Part shown: positions 43,795 through 53,148 of the stretch, piece by piece | How the letters are laid out: each line of letters starts with the position of its first letter | How positions within the stretch are numbered: position 1 is the first letter of the stretch | Assembly (NCBI RefSeq): GCF_017795745.1 | Contig: NZ_CP059067.1 | Coordinates: 3,658,001 to 3,722,000 of the forward strand | Length of the DNA: 64,000 bases | Direction of reading: 5' to 3' | From: Rhizobacter sp. AJA081-3 | Lineage (GTDB): Bacteria > Pseudomonadota > Gammaproteobacteria > Burkholderiales > Burkholderiaceae_C | The notes under the pieces: generated by a model | The model's database searches: none | The model's input: only the letters and a program-made list of their open reading frames with translations | Told to the model about the DNA's origin: nothing | Translations under genes and position numbers: made by a program

Positions 43795-44681
43795 ACCAGG
43801 TCCTTCGGGTCGTCGAAATGCGCCTCGACGTCGGTCGGCAGCAGCTGGATCGAGGCCCGCAGGCCCGGCACCGCGCTCATCAGCGCCTGCTCCACGCTCG
43901 TGCGCAGCGCCGCGGCGCGGCCCAGCGTCCAGCCGGCAGGCATGTGCATGTGCACGTCGACGAAGCGACGCTGCCCGGCGCGGCGCGTCACGAGGTGGTC
44001 GAAGCGGATGGTGTGGTGCTCGAACTGCGCCAGCGCGGCGTCGATCTGCGTGCGCACCTCGGGCTCGACGGCCTTGTCCATCAATCCGTCCACCGACCGC
44101 CAGGCCAGGTGCGCCCCTTCGCGCAGGATGTTCAGCGCCACGCCGATGGCCAGCAGCGGATCGAGCCACAGCCAGCCGGTCACCGGCACGAGCAGCAGGC
44201 CGGCGACGACACCGGCGGAGGTCCACACGTCGGTGAACAAGTGTCTTGCGTCGGCCTCCAGCACGATCGAGCGCTGCTCGCGCGAGGCGATCAGCATGCG
44301 CCAGGCGAGCACGCCGTTGAGCGCCGAACTCGCCACCGACAGCGCAATGCCCCAGCCGAGCTGCTCGAGCGGCTGGGGGTTCGCGAAGCGACCTGCCGCC
44401 GCCCAGATGATGGCCACCGCGGCGCCGACGATCAGCAGCCCCTCGAAGCCGCTGGAGAAGTACTCGGCCTTGGTGTGGCCGAAGGGATGGTCGTCGTCGG
44501 CCGGGCGCTCTGCGATCGTCACCATCAGAATGGCGAAAAGCGCCGACGCCAGATTGACGAAGGACTCCATCGCGTCGGACAGCAGGCCGACCGAGCCGGT
44601 GATCCACCAGGCGGCGGTCTTCATCGCGATGGTGGCCAGCGCGGCCGCCACCGAGAGCTTGAGCAGGGTCTTGGCCTGCAT
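43791..44681 (-). CDS. Cation diffusion facilitator (CDF) transporter
   Basis: 296 residues with six predicted helices. [18 protein letters not shown] lies in TM2, [15 protein letters not shown] in the loop after it, and [18 protein letters not shown] in TM5 with an HxxxD metal pair. The C-terminal cytoplasmic domain contains [24 protein letters not shown]. It exports Zn2+, Fe2+ or similar by proton antiport; the exact metal is not determined. It lies between tyrS and dtd, co-directional and overlapping dtd. Confidence 0.9.
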   Translation of the reverse strand: MQAKTLLKLSVAAALATIAMKTAAWWITGSVGLLSDAMESFVNLASALFAILMVTIAERPADDDHPFGHTKAEYFSSGFEGLLIVGAAVAIIWAAAGRFANPQPLEQLGWGIALSVASSALNGVLAWRMLIASREQRSIVLEADARHLFTDVWTSAGVVAGLLLVPVTGWLWLDPLLAIGVALNILREGAHLAWRSVDGLMDKAVEPEVRTQIDAALAQFEHHTIRFDHLVTRRAGQRRFVDVHMHMPAGWTLGRAAALRTSVEQALMSAVPGLRASIQLLPTDVEAHFDDPKDLV

Positions 44682-44692
44682 GGCCGGCCCGC

Positions 44693-45928
44693 TCAGGCGA
44701 GCGTGATCCGAGCGAACTTGCGCTTGCCGACCTGCACGACGTAGGTGCCGCTGCCGACCTTCAGGCCCTTGTCGCTGACCACCGCGCCGTCGATGCGCAC
44801 GCCGCCGCCTTCGACCAGGCGCATCGCCTCGCTGCCCGAGGGCGCGAGGTTGGCCTGCTTGAGCAGCGCACCGATGCCCAGCGGCGCGCCTGAGAGCGAC
44901 ACCGCGGGGATCTCGTCCGGGATGCCGCCGCGGGCCCGGTTGGCGAAGTCGGCCTCGGCCGCATCGGCCGCCGCCGCGCTGTGGAAGCGCGTGGTGATCT
45001 CCTTGGCGAGCATCACCTTGGCCTCCTTCGGGTTGCGCCCGGCATCGACCTCGGCCCTGATCTTCGCGATCTCGGCCTCGCTGCGGAAGCTCAGCAAGGC
45101 GTAGTAGCGCCACATCAGCGTGTCGCTGATCGACAGCAGCTTGGCGAACATGTCGTTCGCGGGCTCGGTGACGGCGATGTAGTTGCCCTTGCTCTTGGAC
45201 ATCTTCTCGACGCCGTCCAGGCCCTCGAGCAGCGGCATCGTCAGGATGCACTGCGGCTCCTGGCCGTACTCGGACTGCAACGCGCGACCGACGAGCAGGT
45301 TGAACTTCTGGTCGGTGCCGCCGAGTTCGAGGTCGCTCTTCAATGCGACCGAGTCGTAGCCCTGCATCAGGGGGTAGAGGAACTCGTGCACCGAGATCGG
45401 CGTGCCGGCCTTGAAGCGCTCGGCGAAGTCGTTGCGCTCCATCATGCGCGCCACCGTGTAGCGGGCGGCGAGCTGGATCATGCCGCGAGCGCCCAACGGG
45501 TCGCTCCACTCGGAGTTGTAGCGGATCTCGGTCTTGTCCGGGTCGAGCACCAGGCTGGCCTGGCGGTAGTAGGTCTGCGCGTTGGCCTCGATCTGCTCGC
45601 GCGTCAGCGGCGGACGCGTGGTGTTGCGGCCCGACGGGTCGCCGATCATCGAGGTGAAGTCGCCGATCAGGAAGATCACCTGGTGACCGAGGTCCTGCAG
45701 CTGGCGCATCTTGTTGAGCACCACCGTGTGGCCGACGTGGATGTCGGGCGCGGTCGGGTCCAGGCCCAGCTTGATGCGCAGTGGCACACCGGTTGCTTCA
45801 GAGCGAGCGAGCTTGGCCAGCCAGTCGGCTTCCGGTAACAGTTCGTCGCAACCGCGCCGTGAAACTTGCAAGGCGTTCAGCACTCGATCGGTGACCGGAT
45901 GCGAAGGCGGATGAGGTGGCTGGGACAT
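44693..45928 (-). CDS. tyrS: Tyrosyl-tRNA synthetase
   Basis: 411 residues. The class I signature is HVGH ([18 protein letters not shown]) with KMSKSKGNY downstream, and a C-terminal S4 RNA-binding domain (residues after about 345; [20 protein letters not shown]). The overall sequence is of the TyrZ-like bacterial subtype common in betaproteobacteria. It is divergent from the M23 peptidase, an arrangement conserved in Burkholderiales. Confidence 0.97.
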   Translation of the reverse strand: MSQPPHPPSHPVTDRVLNALQVSRRGCDELLPEADWLAKLARSEATGVPLRIKLGLDPTAPDIHVGHTVVLNKMRQLQDLGHQVIFLIGDFTSMIGDPSGRNTTRPPLTREQIEANAQTYYRQASLVLDPDKTEIRYNSEWSDPLGARGMIQLAARYTVARMMERNDFAERFKAGTPISVHEFLYPLMQGYDSVALKSDLELGGTDQKFNLLVGRALQSEYGQEPQCILTMPLLEGLDGVEKMSKSKGNYIAVTEPANDMFAKLLSISDTLMWRYYALLSFRSEAEIAKIRAEVDAGRNPKEAKVMLAKEITTRFHSAAAADAAEADFANRARGGIPDEIPAVSLSGAPLGIGALLKQANLAPSGSEAMRLVEGGGVRIDGAVVSDKGLKVGSGTYVVQVGKRKFARITLA

Positions 45929-45958
45929 GCGGCGACGTGGGGGGTTTTACGAAGAGAG

Positions 45959-45981
45959 GAGCGAGGCTCGCTCGGTATACT
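45959..45981 (+). promoter_or_regulatory. Palindrome abutting a -10-like TATACT between tyrS and the M23 gene
   Basis: GAGCGAG-G-CTCGCTC (45959-45973) is a perfect 15-bp palindrome ending 2 bp before TATACT (45976-45981), a good -10 for rightward transcription toward the peptidase. No -35 consensus is evident, so activation or repression at this site is possible. Function is inferred. Confidence 0.4.
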
Positions 45982-46057
45982 GCGGCGCGGTCTTGCACCG
46001 CCCCGAACGGCCGGCACACGCTCCGGCAGGCGCCACGGATTCTAGTGGACGCCTCTT

Positions 46058-47485
46058 GTGCAACCTGGATCGAAAACGAGCGCTCGCGTTCGGCACACCA
46101 AATTGAAATCGTTGGATTCCCTTGAACGCGCCACCGAGGCGACGCTGAGCCGGGGCTCGCGCATCGTCTCGGCACACCCGCGCACTCTGGCCGCCATCGT
46201 CGCCTTCTCGCTGGCCGGCTTCGGTGCGGCGGCTTACGGCATCGCCAGCCAGGGCCCGGACGCGTCCGACCTGCCCCGGCGCCTCGTGACGGAAATCGTC
46301 ACCGGCGAAGACGTGTCGACACAACTGGAAGCGCTGGCCGGCCAGACGCTGCACCTGTACCGCAGCGACCTCACCCGCGCCGGCGACAACGCCGAGTCGC
46401 TCCTGTCGCGCCTGGGGGTCAGCGACCTCGAGGCTGCCGAATTCCTGCGCCGCGATGCGCAGGCCCGCAAGCTGCTCGAAGGCCGTCCGGGCAAGATCGT
46501 GCGCCTGGCCGCCACGCCGGCCGGTACGCTGGAAGAACTCACGGCACGCTTCGCACCCGGCGACAGCGCCTTGCTTGCCACCCATTTCATGCGCCTGCGC
46601 GTTGCCCGTGAGGCGGGGCAGCTCTCGGCGAGCATCGAGACCGTGCCGCTGGCCACCTCGGTGCGTCTGGGCAGCGGCACGATCCGCAGCTCGCTGTTCG
46701 CCGCCACCGACGAGTCCGGCATCCCCGATGCCATCGCCGTGCAGCTGGCAGAGGCCTTCTCGGCCGACATCGACTTCCACCGCGAGCTGCGCAAGGGCGA
46801 CACCTTCTCGGTGGTGTACGAGACGCTCACGGCCGACGGCGAGCCGATTACATGGAACAACGTGGGCGGCAGGGTCGTCGCCGCGGAGTTCGTCAACAAG
46901 GGTCGCGCGCACTCGGCCGTCTGGTTCAAGGATGACGACGGCCGCGGCGGCTTCTACGACCTGAACGGCCAGAGCAAGCGTCGCAGCTTCCTGGCCAGCC
47001 CGATGGAGTTCTCGCGGGTGACTTCGGGCTTCGCGATGCGGCTGCATCCGATCCTCAACCAGTGGCGCCAGCACAAGGGCGTGGACTACGGCGCGCCCAC
47101 CGGCACGCCGGTGCGAACGGTTGGCAACGGCACGGTCGAGTTCGCCGGCTGGCAGAACGGCTACGGCAACGTGGTGCAGATCAACCACGGCAACGACCGA
47201 TCCACCGTCTACGCGCACCTGAGCCGCCTCGACGTGCGCAAGGGGCAGCGTGTCGACCAGGGCGACCGCATCGGCGCCGTCGGCGCCACGGGCTGGGCGA
47301 CCGGACCGCACCTGCACTTCGAGTTCAAGCTGAACGGTGCCCAGCAGAATCCGATGGTGATGGCCCGCTCCTCGGAAGCCATCGAGTTGTCTGCGTCCGG
47401 GAAGCAGCGCTTCGCCGGACTCGCCCAGTCGATCCGCGGCCAGCTCGAAGCCGCCGGCAGCATCGGCGCCAGCGTCGCCGAGTAG
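46058..47485 (+). CDS. M23-family murein endopeptidase (MepM-like)
   Basis: Up to 475 residues. An N-terminal membrane anchor (about 45-65; TLAAIVAFSLAGFGAAAYGI) is followed by an OapA/LysM-like region. The LytM domain has zinc/catalytic motifs GFAMRLHPILNQWRQHKGVD (HxxxD) and GPHLHFEFK (HxH). It hydrolyses peptidoglycan cross-links during growth. The start is uncertain: the first possible codon is GTG at 46058 without an RBS, and in-frame TTGs near 46096 and 46105 are alternatives. It is followed by anmK, also in cell-wall turnover. Confidence 0.9.
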   Translation: MQPGSKTSARVRHTKLKSLDSLERATEATLSRGSRIVSAHPRTLAAIVAFSLAGFGAAAYGIASQGPDASDLPRRLVTEIVTGEDVSTQLEALAGQTLHLYRSDLTRAGDNAESLLSRLGVSDLEAAEFLRRDAQARKLLEGRPGKIVRLAATPAGTLEELTARFAPGDSALLATHFMRLRVAREAGQLSASIETVPLATSVRLGSGTIRSSLFAATDESGIPDAIAVQLAEAFSADIDFHRELRKGDTFSVVYETLTADGEPITWNNVGGRVVAAEFVNKGRAHSAVWFKDDDGRGGFYDLNGQSKRRSFLASPMEFSRVTSGFAMRLHPILNQWRQHKGVDYGAPTGTPVRTVGNGTVEFAGWQNGYGNVVQINHGNDRSTVYAHLSRLDVRKGQRVDQGDRIGAVGATGWATGPHLHFEFKLNGAQQNPMVMARSSEAIELSASGKQRFAGLAQSIRGQLEAAGSIGASVAE

Positions 47486-47508
47486 GCGCGCATGGCGCCG
47501 CCCGGCTG

Positions 47509-48627
47509 ATGGCCGAGATCTACATCGGCTTGATGTCGGGCACGTCGATGGACGGGGTCGACGGCGTCCTGGCCGAGTGGACGGCCGACGCAGCGCTGCG
47601 TGTGCATGCCCATGTACACCTGGAGTTCGATCCGGCCCTGGCCGCCGAACTGATGGCCCTGAACAGCAGCGGCCCGGACGAACTGCACCGCGCCGCACTG
47701 GCGGGCAATGCCTTGGCGCGGCGCTATGCCGATGTTGTTCACGCGCTGCTCGCGAAGTCCGGCATGCCCGTCTCGTCCGTGCGGGCCATCGGTGCGCACG
47801 GCCAGACCGTGCGGCACCGTCCCCAGCAGTTCGATGGCGTCGGCTACTCGCTGCAGGTCAACAGCCCGGCACTACTGGCCGAGCTGACCGGCATCGACGT
47901 GGTGGCTGACCTGCGCAGCCGCGACGTCGCCGCCGGTGGCCAGGGCGCGCCGCTCGTACCGGCCTTCCATCGGGCCGAGTTCGGCCGGACCGGCCAGTCG
48001 TTGGCCGTGTTGAACCTCGGCGGCATCAGCAACCTGACGCTGCTGGGCGACGACGGCTCGGTGCTCGGCTTCGATTGCGGCCCGGGCAATTCACTCCTGG
48101 ACCACTGGATCGGCCGACAGCTGTCTCAGCCTTTCGACGCCGGCGGTCGCTGGGCGGCCAGCGGCCGCGTCGTCCCGCCCTTGCTGCAGGCCTTGCAGCG
48201 CGAGCCCTACTTCGATCTGTCTCCGCCCAAGAGCACCGGGCGGGATCTGTTCCATGCCGCTTGGCTCGAGCAGCGCCTGGCACCGTTCGCCGGGCTGGCG
48301 CCGGCCGACGTTCAGGCCACGCTGGCCGAGTTGACAGCCTGGGTCTGCGCCCGCGATCTGCAGCGCTGGGCACCTTCGATCCGCGAACTGCGGGTGTGTG
48401 GAGGCGGCGCCTTCAACACCGATTTGATGGGACGAATCGCCGTGCGTGCGGTCGGCGTCGATGTTCGATCGACGGCCGATCGGGGCTTGCCACCCGATCA
48501 GGTCGAGGCCTGCGCCTTTGCATGGCTGGCCCGGCAGTTCGTGCGGCGCGAGCCTGCCAGCCTGCCATCGGTCACCGGCGCCCGCGGCGCACGGGTGCTG
48601 GGCTGCCTCTACCCGGCCGCACCATGA
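47509..48627 (+). CDS. anmK: Anhydro-N-acetylmuramic acid kinase
   Basis: 372 residues. The ATP-binding/active signature is IGLMSGTSMDGVDG, followed by GAHGQTVRHRP, NLGGISNLTLL and DCGPGNSLLDHW, all typical of AnmK. It phosphorylates and opens 1,6-anhydroMurNAc released during cell-wall recycling. It lies 23 bp after the M23 gene, so wall cutting and recycling genes are adjacent. The short gap has no terminator. Confidence 0.96.
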   Translation: MAEIYIGLMSGTSMDGVDGVLAEWTADAALRVHAHVHLEFDPALAAELMALNSSGPDELHRAALAGNALARRYADVVHALLAKSGMPVSSVRAIGAHGQTVRHRPQQFDGVGYSLQVNSPALLAELTGIDVVADLRSRDVAAGGQGAPLVPAFHRAEFGRTGQSLAVLNLGGISNLTLLGDDGSVLGFDCGPGNSLLDHWIGRQLSQPFDAGGRWAASGRVVPPLLQALQREPYFDLSPPKSTGRDLFHAAWLEQRLAPFAGLAPADVQATLAELTAWVCARDLQRWAPSIRELRVCGGGAFNTDLMGRIAVRAVGVDVRSTADRGLPPDQVEACAFAWLARQFVRREPASLPSVTGARGARVLGCLYPAAP

Positions 48628-48630
48628 CAA

Positions 48631-48650
48631 AGGCCGCCCGAAGGCGGCCT
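48631..48650 (-). terminator. Hairpin with UUCG loop between convergent anmK and erpA
   Basis: On the minus strand: AGGCCGCC-TTCG-GGCGGCCT followed by TTGTC. An 8-bp stem closed by a stable UUCG tetraloop terminates erpA transcripts; on the plus strand no T-run follows, so the opposite direction is weaker. Confidence 0.7.
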
Positions 48651-48669
48651 CGTGTGGCGCAACGGCCAG

Positions 48670-49050
48670 TCAGGCCGAGAAGCTCGATCCGCAACCGCAG
48701 GTGGTGGTCGCGTTCGGATTCTTGATGACGAACTGCGCGCCTTGCAGGTCGTCCTTGTAGTCGATCTCCGCACCAGCCAGGTACTGCAGGCTCATCGCGT
48801 CGACCAGCAGCGTGACGCCGTTCTTCGTCATCTGCGTGTCGTCTTCGTTGACGACCTCGTCGAAGGTGAAGCCGTACTGGAAGCCGGAACAGCCACCGCC
48901 CTGCACGAAGACGCGCAGCTTCAGATCGGGGTTGCCTTCTTCGTCGACCAGTTCCTTCACCTTGCCGGCGGCGCTGTCGGTGAAGATGATCGGCGACGGC
49001 GGCTCGTCCGCAGCGATCTGGGTCTGGATGTTCTCTGCGACTGCACTCAT
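48670..49050 (-). CDS. erpA: Iron-sulfur cluster insertion protein ErpA
   Basis: 126 residues from the ATG after GCAGGAGCG. It is an A-type carrier with the three cluster Cys in [11 protein letters not shown] and [12 protein letters not shown]. It passes Fe-S clusters to respiratory and isoprenoid enzymes. It is located downstream of the bactofilin gene, same strand, and is convergent with anmK. An alternative start seven codons upstream lacks support. Confidence 0.96.
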   Translation of the reverse strand: MSAVAENIQTQIAADEPPSPIIFTDSAAGKVKELVDEEGNPDLKLRVFVQGGGCSGFQYGFTFDEVVNEDDTQMTKNGVTLLVDAMSLQYLAGAEIDYKDDLQGAQFVIKNPNATTTCGCGSSFSA

Positions 49051-49087
49051 CACGCGCTCCTGCGGCACCACGCCGTGTGCCGCAATC

Positions 49088-49480
49088 TTACAGATTTGCG
49101 GCGGCGAGTTTCAGGGATGGTCTTTCGTCTGCCTTGATCGGCCTCAATTCGCCGTCGATGGTGGCGCCCTGGTGCATCTCGAGGACCTCGTAGCGGACGT
49201 CGCCGGTGATCTGCGCCTTGGGCTGCAGTTCCAGCAGGTCGCTCGAGTGGATGGGGCCGATCACCGTGCCGTTGACGATCACGTGGCCGGCGTTGACCTT
49301 GCCCGTGACGCGGGCTTTTTCGCTGATCACGAGGATGCTGTAGCCCTCGCCGGCGGCGACCACGTCACCGACGACCTCGCCATCGATGCGCAGGCCGTCC
49401 GCGAAGCGGAGTTCGCCGGTGATCACCGTGCCTTCGCCGATCAGTGTGCGGATGGGCGGCTGCTTCTTCTTCCCGAACAT
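49088..49480 (-). CDS. Bactofilin (polymer-forming cytoskeletal protein)
   Basis: 130 residues starting [15 protein letters not shown] precedes the ATG. The central right-handed beta-helix has repeating hydrophobic turns such as [20 protein letters not shown] and [18 protein letters not shown]. The flanking tails are short. Bactofilins self-assemble into filaments that place cell-wall or polarity factors. The nearby M23 peptidase and anmK fit a wall role, though the link is only positional. Confidence 0.93.
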   Translation of the reverse strand: MFGKKKQPPIRTLIGEGTVITGELRFADGLRIDGEVVGDVVAAGEGYSILVISEKARVTGKVNAGHVIVNGTVIGPIHSSDLLELQPKAQITGDVRYEVLEMHQGATIDGELRPIKADERPSLKLAAANL

Positions 49481-49521
49481 TCGAAATCCTCCAGGCTGAC
49501 CATGGGATGCGCCACAGGCGC

Positions 49522-50235
49522 TCACATCTTCAGCGTGTGCGACGCAAGAACTGCGCCGCGCGTGTCGGTGACCTTTACCGTCACCATCTTTATCACGGCT
49601 TGCGGCGGATGGTCAATCAGGCCCTCGACGCGGCGGTACTGCCTGACCTGCAAGGGCTGCGTGCCCCCCGGCGGCACCAGCGACCACGGCCGCCCCTCCA
49701 GCGTGCCGGAAAGCGTCACCTCGTAGCGCCCGCTGAACTCGGGCCGCGATTTGCCCGTCTGCATCAGCAGCAGCTGGTAGCGCAGCTGGCCGGGCGTCAC
49801 GGCCTCGGCCTGCAAGCCACGGATGCTGAGCGCCGATTCGCCCGCGGCAGCGGGCAGCAAGCGCTCGAAGAATCCCAGATCGTTCTTGAGTGCGAGGTTC
49901 TCGGCTTCCGTCAGCTTGAGCTGCTGGGCGAGCTTTTCCTGCGCGGTGCGCTCGGTCTTGAGCAGGCTGTCGGCCGTGTTGGCGATCGACAGCGCCTTCT
50001 CGCGCTCGTCGCGCAGCTGGGAGACCTCGATACGCAGCCGCGAGAGTTCTTCCTTCGCGTCGCGGTCGAGGCCGGCGATGTTCTTGCCGGTCTCGAAGGC
50101 CCACATCGCCAGGGCGCCTGAGAAGCCGAGAGCCAACGCAGCCACGGCCCAGCGCAGCGGCCAGGGCAAGTGGCTGCGAACGATCATGCGCGGTGCGCTG
50201 ACCGACAAACGACGTCGCCACAGTTTCCAACGCAT
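49522..50235 (-). CDS. Membrane-anchored coiled-coil protein (DUF6776-like)
   Basis: 237 residues. One N-terminal helix (about 27-47; LRWAVAALALGFSGALAMWAF) is followed by a coiled coil (DRDAKEELSRLRIEVSQLRD, continuing to about residue 120). A beta-rich periplasmic C-terminal domain (YEVTLSGTLEGRPWSLVPPG) ends the protein. I chose the ATG of MRWKLWRRRL; the earlier frame is Pro-rich without an RBS. Function unknown; syntenic with bactofilin and rpsI in related bacteria. Confidence 0.85.
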   Translation of the reverse strand: MRWKLWRRRLSVSAPRMIVRSHLPWPLRWAVAALALGFSGALAMWAFETGKNIAGLDRDAKEELSRLRIEVSQLRDEREKALSIANTADSLLKTERTAQEKLAQQLKLTEAENLALKNDLGFFERLLPAAAGESALSIRGLQAEAVTPGQLRYQLLLMQTGKSRPEFSGRYEVTLSGTLEGRPWSLVPPGGTQPLQVRQYRRVEGLIDHPPQAVIKMVTVKVTDTRGAVLASHTLKM

Positions 50236-50269
50236 CGCGTCTGTTCGTATCGGTTGGTAAGCCGGAGCC

Positions 50270-50301
50270 GGAAACGAAAGAGGCCGCACAGTGGCGGCCT
50301 C
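50270..50301 (-). terminator. Intrinsic terminator of the rplM-rpsI operon
   Basis: Minus-strand hairpin GAGGCCGC-CACTGT-GCGGCCTC (50301-50280), perfect 8-bp stem with 6-nt loop, followed by TTTCGTTTC. Confidence 0.8.
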
Positions 50302-50328
50302 GATCGAGGTTCGGCGGGTGTCGCGACC

Positions 50329-50721
50329 TCAGCGCTTGCTGAACTGCTTCCGGCGACGCGCGCCGTGCAGACCCACCTTCTTGCGCTCGACTTCGCGTGC
50401 ATCACGCGTCACGAAGCCGGCGCGGCTCAGGTCGGGCTTGAGCGCCGCGTCGTAGTCGATCAGGGCGCGGGTGATGCCGTGACGCACCGCACCGGCCTGG
50501 CCGGACTCGCCGCCACCGTGCACGTTCACCTTCACGTCGAATGCTGCGTCGTTCGCGGTCAGCACGAGCGGCTGCTTGACGACCATGATCGAGGTCTGGC
50601 GGCCGAAGTACTGCTCGACCGGCCGGCCGTTGACCAGGATCTGGCCCGTGCCCTTCTTCATGAAGACACGCGCGACCGACGATTTGCGGCGGCCGGTACC
50701 GTAGTTCCAATTTCCGATCAT
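50329..50721 (-). CDS. rpsI: 30S ribosomal protein S9
   Basis: 130 residues. The family N-terminus is [20 protein letters not shown] and the C-terminus [10 protein letters not shown], whose terminal Lys-Arg contacts P-site tRNA. The ATG at 50721 is preceded by AAGGAG at 5 nt; an adjacent in-frame GTG is too close to the RBS. It lies 9 bp after rplM. Confidence 0.98.
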   Translation of the reverse strand: MIGNWNYGTGRRKSSVARVFMKKGTGQILVNGRPVEQYFGRQTSIMVVKQPLVLTANDAAFDVKVNVHGGGESGQAGAVRHGITRALIDYDAALKPDLSRAGFVTRDAREVERKKVGLHGARRRKQFSKR

Positions 50722-50730
50722 CACCGCTCC

Positions 50731-51159
50731 TTAGATTTCCAGCGCCTTGGGCTGCTGGGCGGTGTGCGGATGCGTGGCACCGGCATACACCTTCAGCTTC
50801 TTGACCATCGCGTAACCGAGGGGGCCCTTGGGGAGCATGCCCTTGACCGCCTTCTCGAGCGCGCGCCCGGGATGCTTGGCCTGCATGTCCTTGAACGTGG
50901 TGCCGTAGATACCGCCCGGGAAACCCGAGTGACGGTAGTACACCTTGTCGTTGGCCTTGTTGCCGGTCACCCGGATCTTGTCGGCATTGACGACGACGAT
51001 GAAGTCACCGGTATCGACGTGAGGCGTGTAAATGGCCTTGTGCTTGCCGCGCAGGCGGAGGGCGACTTCACTGGCCACCCTTCCGAGGACCTTGTCGGTC
51101 GCGTCAATCACAAACCACTCATGCGTCACATCAGCCGGCTTGGCGCTGAAGGTTTTCAT
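50731..51159 (-). CDS. rplM: 50S ribosomal protein L13
   Basis: 142 residues, [20 protein letters not shown] start, with [30 protein letters not shown] and [20 protein letters not shown] as the family features. First gene of the rplM-rpsI operon. A hairpin in its leader may be regulatory. Confidence 0.98.
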   Translation of the reverse strand: MKTFSAKPADVTHEWFVIDATDKVLGRVASEVALRLRGKHKAIYTPHVDTGDFIVVVNADKIRVTGNKANDKVYYRHSGFPGGIYGTTFKDMQAKHPGRALEKAVKGMLPKGPLGYAMVKKLKVYAGATHPHTAQQPKALEI

Positions 51160-51265
51160 GATCAGTGGAGATAGAGTCAGGCTCCATGCCGTATTGGCCG
51201 CACCACGCGAGGCTCCGCTTCTTGGATAGGCGGACTCTCATCTGGCACCACCTGCAGACGCAGGC

Positions 51266-51304
51266 GCTTTCCGCGGAGCAAATTGCGGAAAGCCCGTGAG
51301 TCTA
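51266..51304 (-). promoter_or_regulatory. rplM promoter -10 and 5'-terminal leader hairpin
   Basis: On the minus strand, TGC-TAGACT (extended -10, hexamer at 51304-51299) would start RNA near 51292. A 9-bp stem, GCTTTCCGC paired with GCGGAAAGC (51293-51285 with 51274-51266) around a 10-nt loop, then forms the first structure of the rplM leader of about 130 nt. L13 autogenous control is known in other bacteria; here it is inferred. Confidence 0.45.
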
Positions 51305-51385
51305 GCAGAAGGCAGGCCGGGCATTTGCACGGATTGAATGGAGTCGACTGGCGATCTGGACTGCGGCCTCTAGCTCGATCGCTTA

Positions 51386-51405
51386 GACTGGGGTTAACCC
51401 TAGTC
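51386..51405 (+). promoter_or_regulatory. 20-bp imperfect palindrome at the start site of the GNAT gene
   Basis: GACTGGGGTT / AACCCTAGTC is symmetric with one mismatched pair. It overlaps TAGACT (51384-51389), a possible -10, and covers the expected start of transcription 15-25 bp before the RBS CGGAGG. This is typical repressor-operator placement; the binding protein is unknown. Confidence 0.5.
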
Positions 51406-51419
51406 ACCGGAGGTCTCAG

Positions 51420-52154
51420 ATGGGCTTTCCAGACGATCCGCGGCAAGACTCATTGCCGTCCAGCGCTTCACAAGAGCGCTCAGCCACCGCTTCGCCGGAA
51501 GTCGACTCATCGTCCAAGTGGACTTGGGTGCCCATCCGCTCCCTGGGCCCTCGGCACCGTGATCGCATCGCGGCACACCTCATCAGCCTGGACGCGGCGG
51601 ACCGCTACCTGCGCTTCGGCTACCCCGCCAACGACGCGCAGATCGCACGTTACGTCGACATGCTCGACTTCGATCAGGACGAGGTGTTCGGCATCTTCAA
51701 CCGCCGCCTCGACCTGATCGCGATGGCTCACCTGGCCCACCCCGCCACGCCGACGGAATCTTCTCGCGGCACGATGGCCGAGTTCGGCGTTACCGTGCTC
51801 AAGAAGGCGCGTGGCCGCGGTTTTGGCGCTCGCCTTTTCGAGCATTCGGTGTTGCATGCCCGCAACCGTGGGGTGCAGACCTTGTTCATCCATGCGCTGA
51901 GCGAGAACACCGCGATGCTCAAGATTGCCCGCAACGCCGGCGCGACGGTCGAGCGGGACGGTTCGGAATCGGACGCCTGGCTGCGCCTGCCACCCGACAC
52001 CTTCGCCTCGCATGTCGAAGAAGTGATGGGGCAGCAGGCGGCCGAGTTCGACTACCAGATCAAGCGGCATGTCACGACGGTTCAAAGAATCATCGAGACG
52101 ATATCGGAAGTGAAAGCTCACATATCTGACTCGCGTCACATCGCAGGCGAGTGA
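51420..52154 (+). CDS. GNAT-family N-acetyltransferase
   Basis: 244 residues. A variable Ser-rich N-terminus (1-35) is followed by the GNAT core: RYLRFGYPANDAQIARYV, then MAEFGVTVLKKARGRGFGARL, which carries the acetyl-CoA loop (R/Q-x-x-G-x-G/A). ALSENTAMLKIARNAGATVE follows. The C-terminal tail of about 50 residues is helical. Substrate unknown. RBS CGGAGG lies before the ATG, and a 20-bp palindrome overlaps its predicted promoter, so it is probably regulated. Confidence 0.85.
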   Translation: MGFPDDPRQDSLPSSASQERSATASPEVDSSSKWTWVPIRSLGPRHRDRIAAHLISLDAADRYLRFGYPANDAQIARYVDMLDFDQDEVFGIFNRRLDLIAMAHLAHPATPTESSRGTMAEFGVTVLKKARGRGFGARLFEHSVLHARNRGVQTLFIHALSENTAMLKIARNAGATVERDGSESDAWLRLPPDTFASHVEEVMGQQAAEFDYQIKRHVTTVQRIIETISEVKAHISDSRHIAGE

Positions 52155-52295
52155 GAAGACCGGGGCCCCCTGACCGGGCGTGACTCCCTGAGGTCGGGGA
52201 TCCTGGGGAGACTTCCAAACCGTAACATCCGGTACATTGGACGTTCGCGATTGACCTGCACTGGCGGGTCCGTGACACCGAAACCGGACCTGGAC

Positions 52296-53114
52296 ATGCC
52301 GACCCCACCCTTGACCATTGCGCTGGCTGCCCTCGCGGGTATCGCCGCCGCCTCCGTGGTGTGGCTCTGGTGGTCTCGCCGCCCCGCCAAGCCGACCGCC
52401 TTGCCGAACGACTGGGCGCTGACTGCACGGCCGGTGTTTTCCACCGACGAACGGCGGGTCTACCGGCTGCTGCGCGAAGCGCTGCCTCACCACATCGTGC
52501 TTTCCAAGTTGCCGCTCGTGCGATTCAGCCAGCCGGTGGACCCTTCGCGCGTGCGCTACTGGTACGACCTGCTCGGCTCCATCCACGTGGCCTTTGCCGT
52601 GTGCAGCGCGAACGGCCGGGTGCTGGCCGCCATCGATCTGGATACCGACCGCGGCAATTCTCGGCGTGTGCTGCAGATCAAGCAGTCGGTCCTCGGCGCC
52701 TGCCGCGTTCGCTACCTGCGTTGCCCGGTCGAGAACCTGCCTTCGGTGGCCGAACTGCAGTTGCTCGTGCCTCAGGCCGGCGCCAATGCCCGCGGACCGC
52801 AGGCCGCTGCCGCGCCCGCGCAGAACCTGCACCAGGCCCGCGACACACTGGCGAACACCGTGGCGCATCGGCGCGCGGAACGCACCGCCCTGTGGCAGGA
52901 CTCGTCGCTGTTCCAGGATTCCTTCTTTGCGCCCGACACTCGCACCGATGGATCGGGGCAAAGCGAGTTCGGCGGCCTGAGCAGCCTTGGCTCGCCGCGT
53001 TCGCGTCCCGGCTCGCTCGACAGCGGCCCGGGCGGTTTGGCGGACGACGATCGCGACGACGTCGGCGGTGTCGTCGTCGACGTCCCGCGCTATTCGTCCA
53101 ACAACCGCCACTGA
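52296..53114 (+). CDS. Membrane-anchored DUF2726-like protein
   Basis: 272 residues. One N-terminal membrane helix (LTIALAALAGIAAASVVWLW) precedes a DUF2726-like domain (about 45-160; FSTDERRVYRLLREALPHHI, VLAAIDLDTDRGNSRRVLQI). The C-terminal tail is disordered, rich in Ser/Gly/Asp (GSPRSRPGSLDSGPGGLADD). The DUF2726 domain has been likened to nuclease folds, but the activity is unknown. The ATG at 52296 is chosen; a GTG and a TTG further upstream are possible starts. Confidence 0.7.
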   Translation: MPTPPLTIALAALAGIAAASVVWLWWSRRPAKPTALPNDWALTARPVFSTDERRVYRLLREALPHHIVLSKLPLVRFSQPVDPSRVRYWYDLLGSIHVAFAVCSANGRVLAAIDLDTDRGNSRRVLQIKQSVLGACRVRYLRCPVENLPSVAELQLLVPQAGANARGPQAAAAPAQNLHQARDTLANTVAHRRAERTALWQDSSLFQDSFFAPDTRTDGSGQSEFGGLSSLGSPRSRPGSLDSGPGGLADDDRDDVGGVVVDVPRYSSNNRH

Positions 53115-53148
53115 CGGTTCGCGTTCGGGCCCCGCGTACGATGCGGGC

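Noticed and set aside
43329-50301. Recurrent GGCCGCC/GGCGGCC inverted repeats as a mobile or CRISPR-like repeat family
   Set aside because: Each copy lies just after a stop codon, with different loops and flanks. They are independent terminators, not a dispersed repeat.
51177-51446. Possible 89-residue minus-strand gene upstream of rplM
   Set aside because: Arg/Pro-rich, no RBS, and it covers the rplM promoter, the leader hairpin and the GNAT operator.
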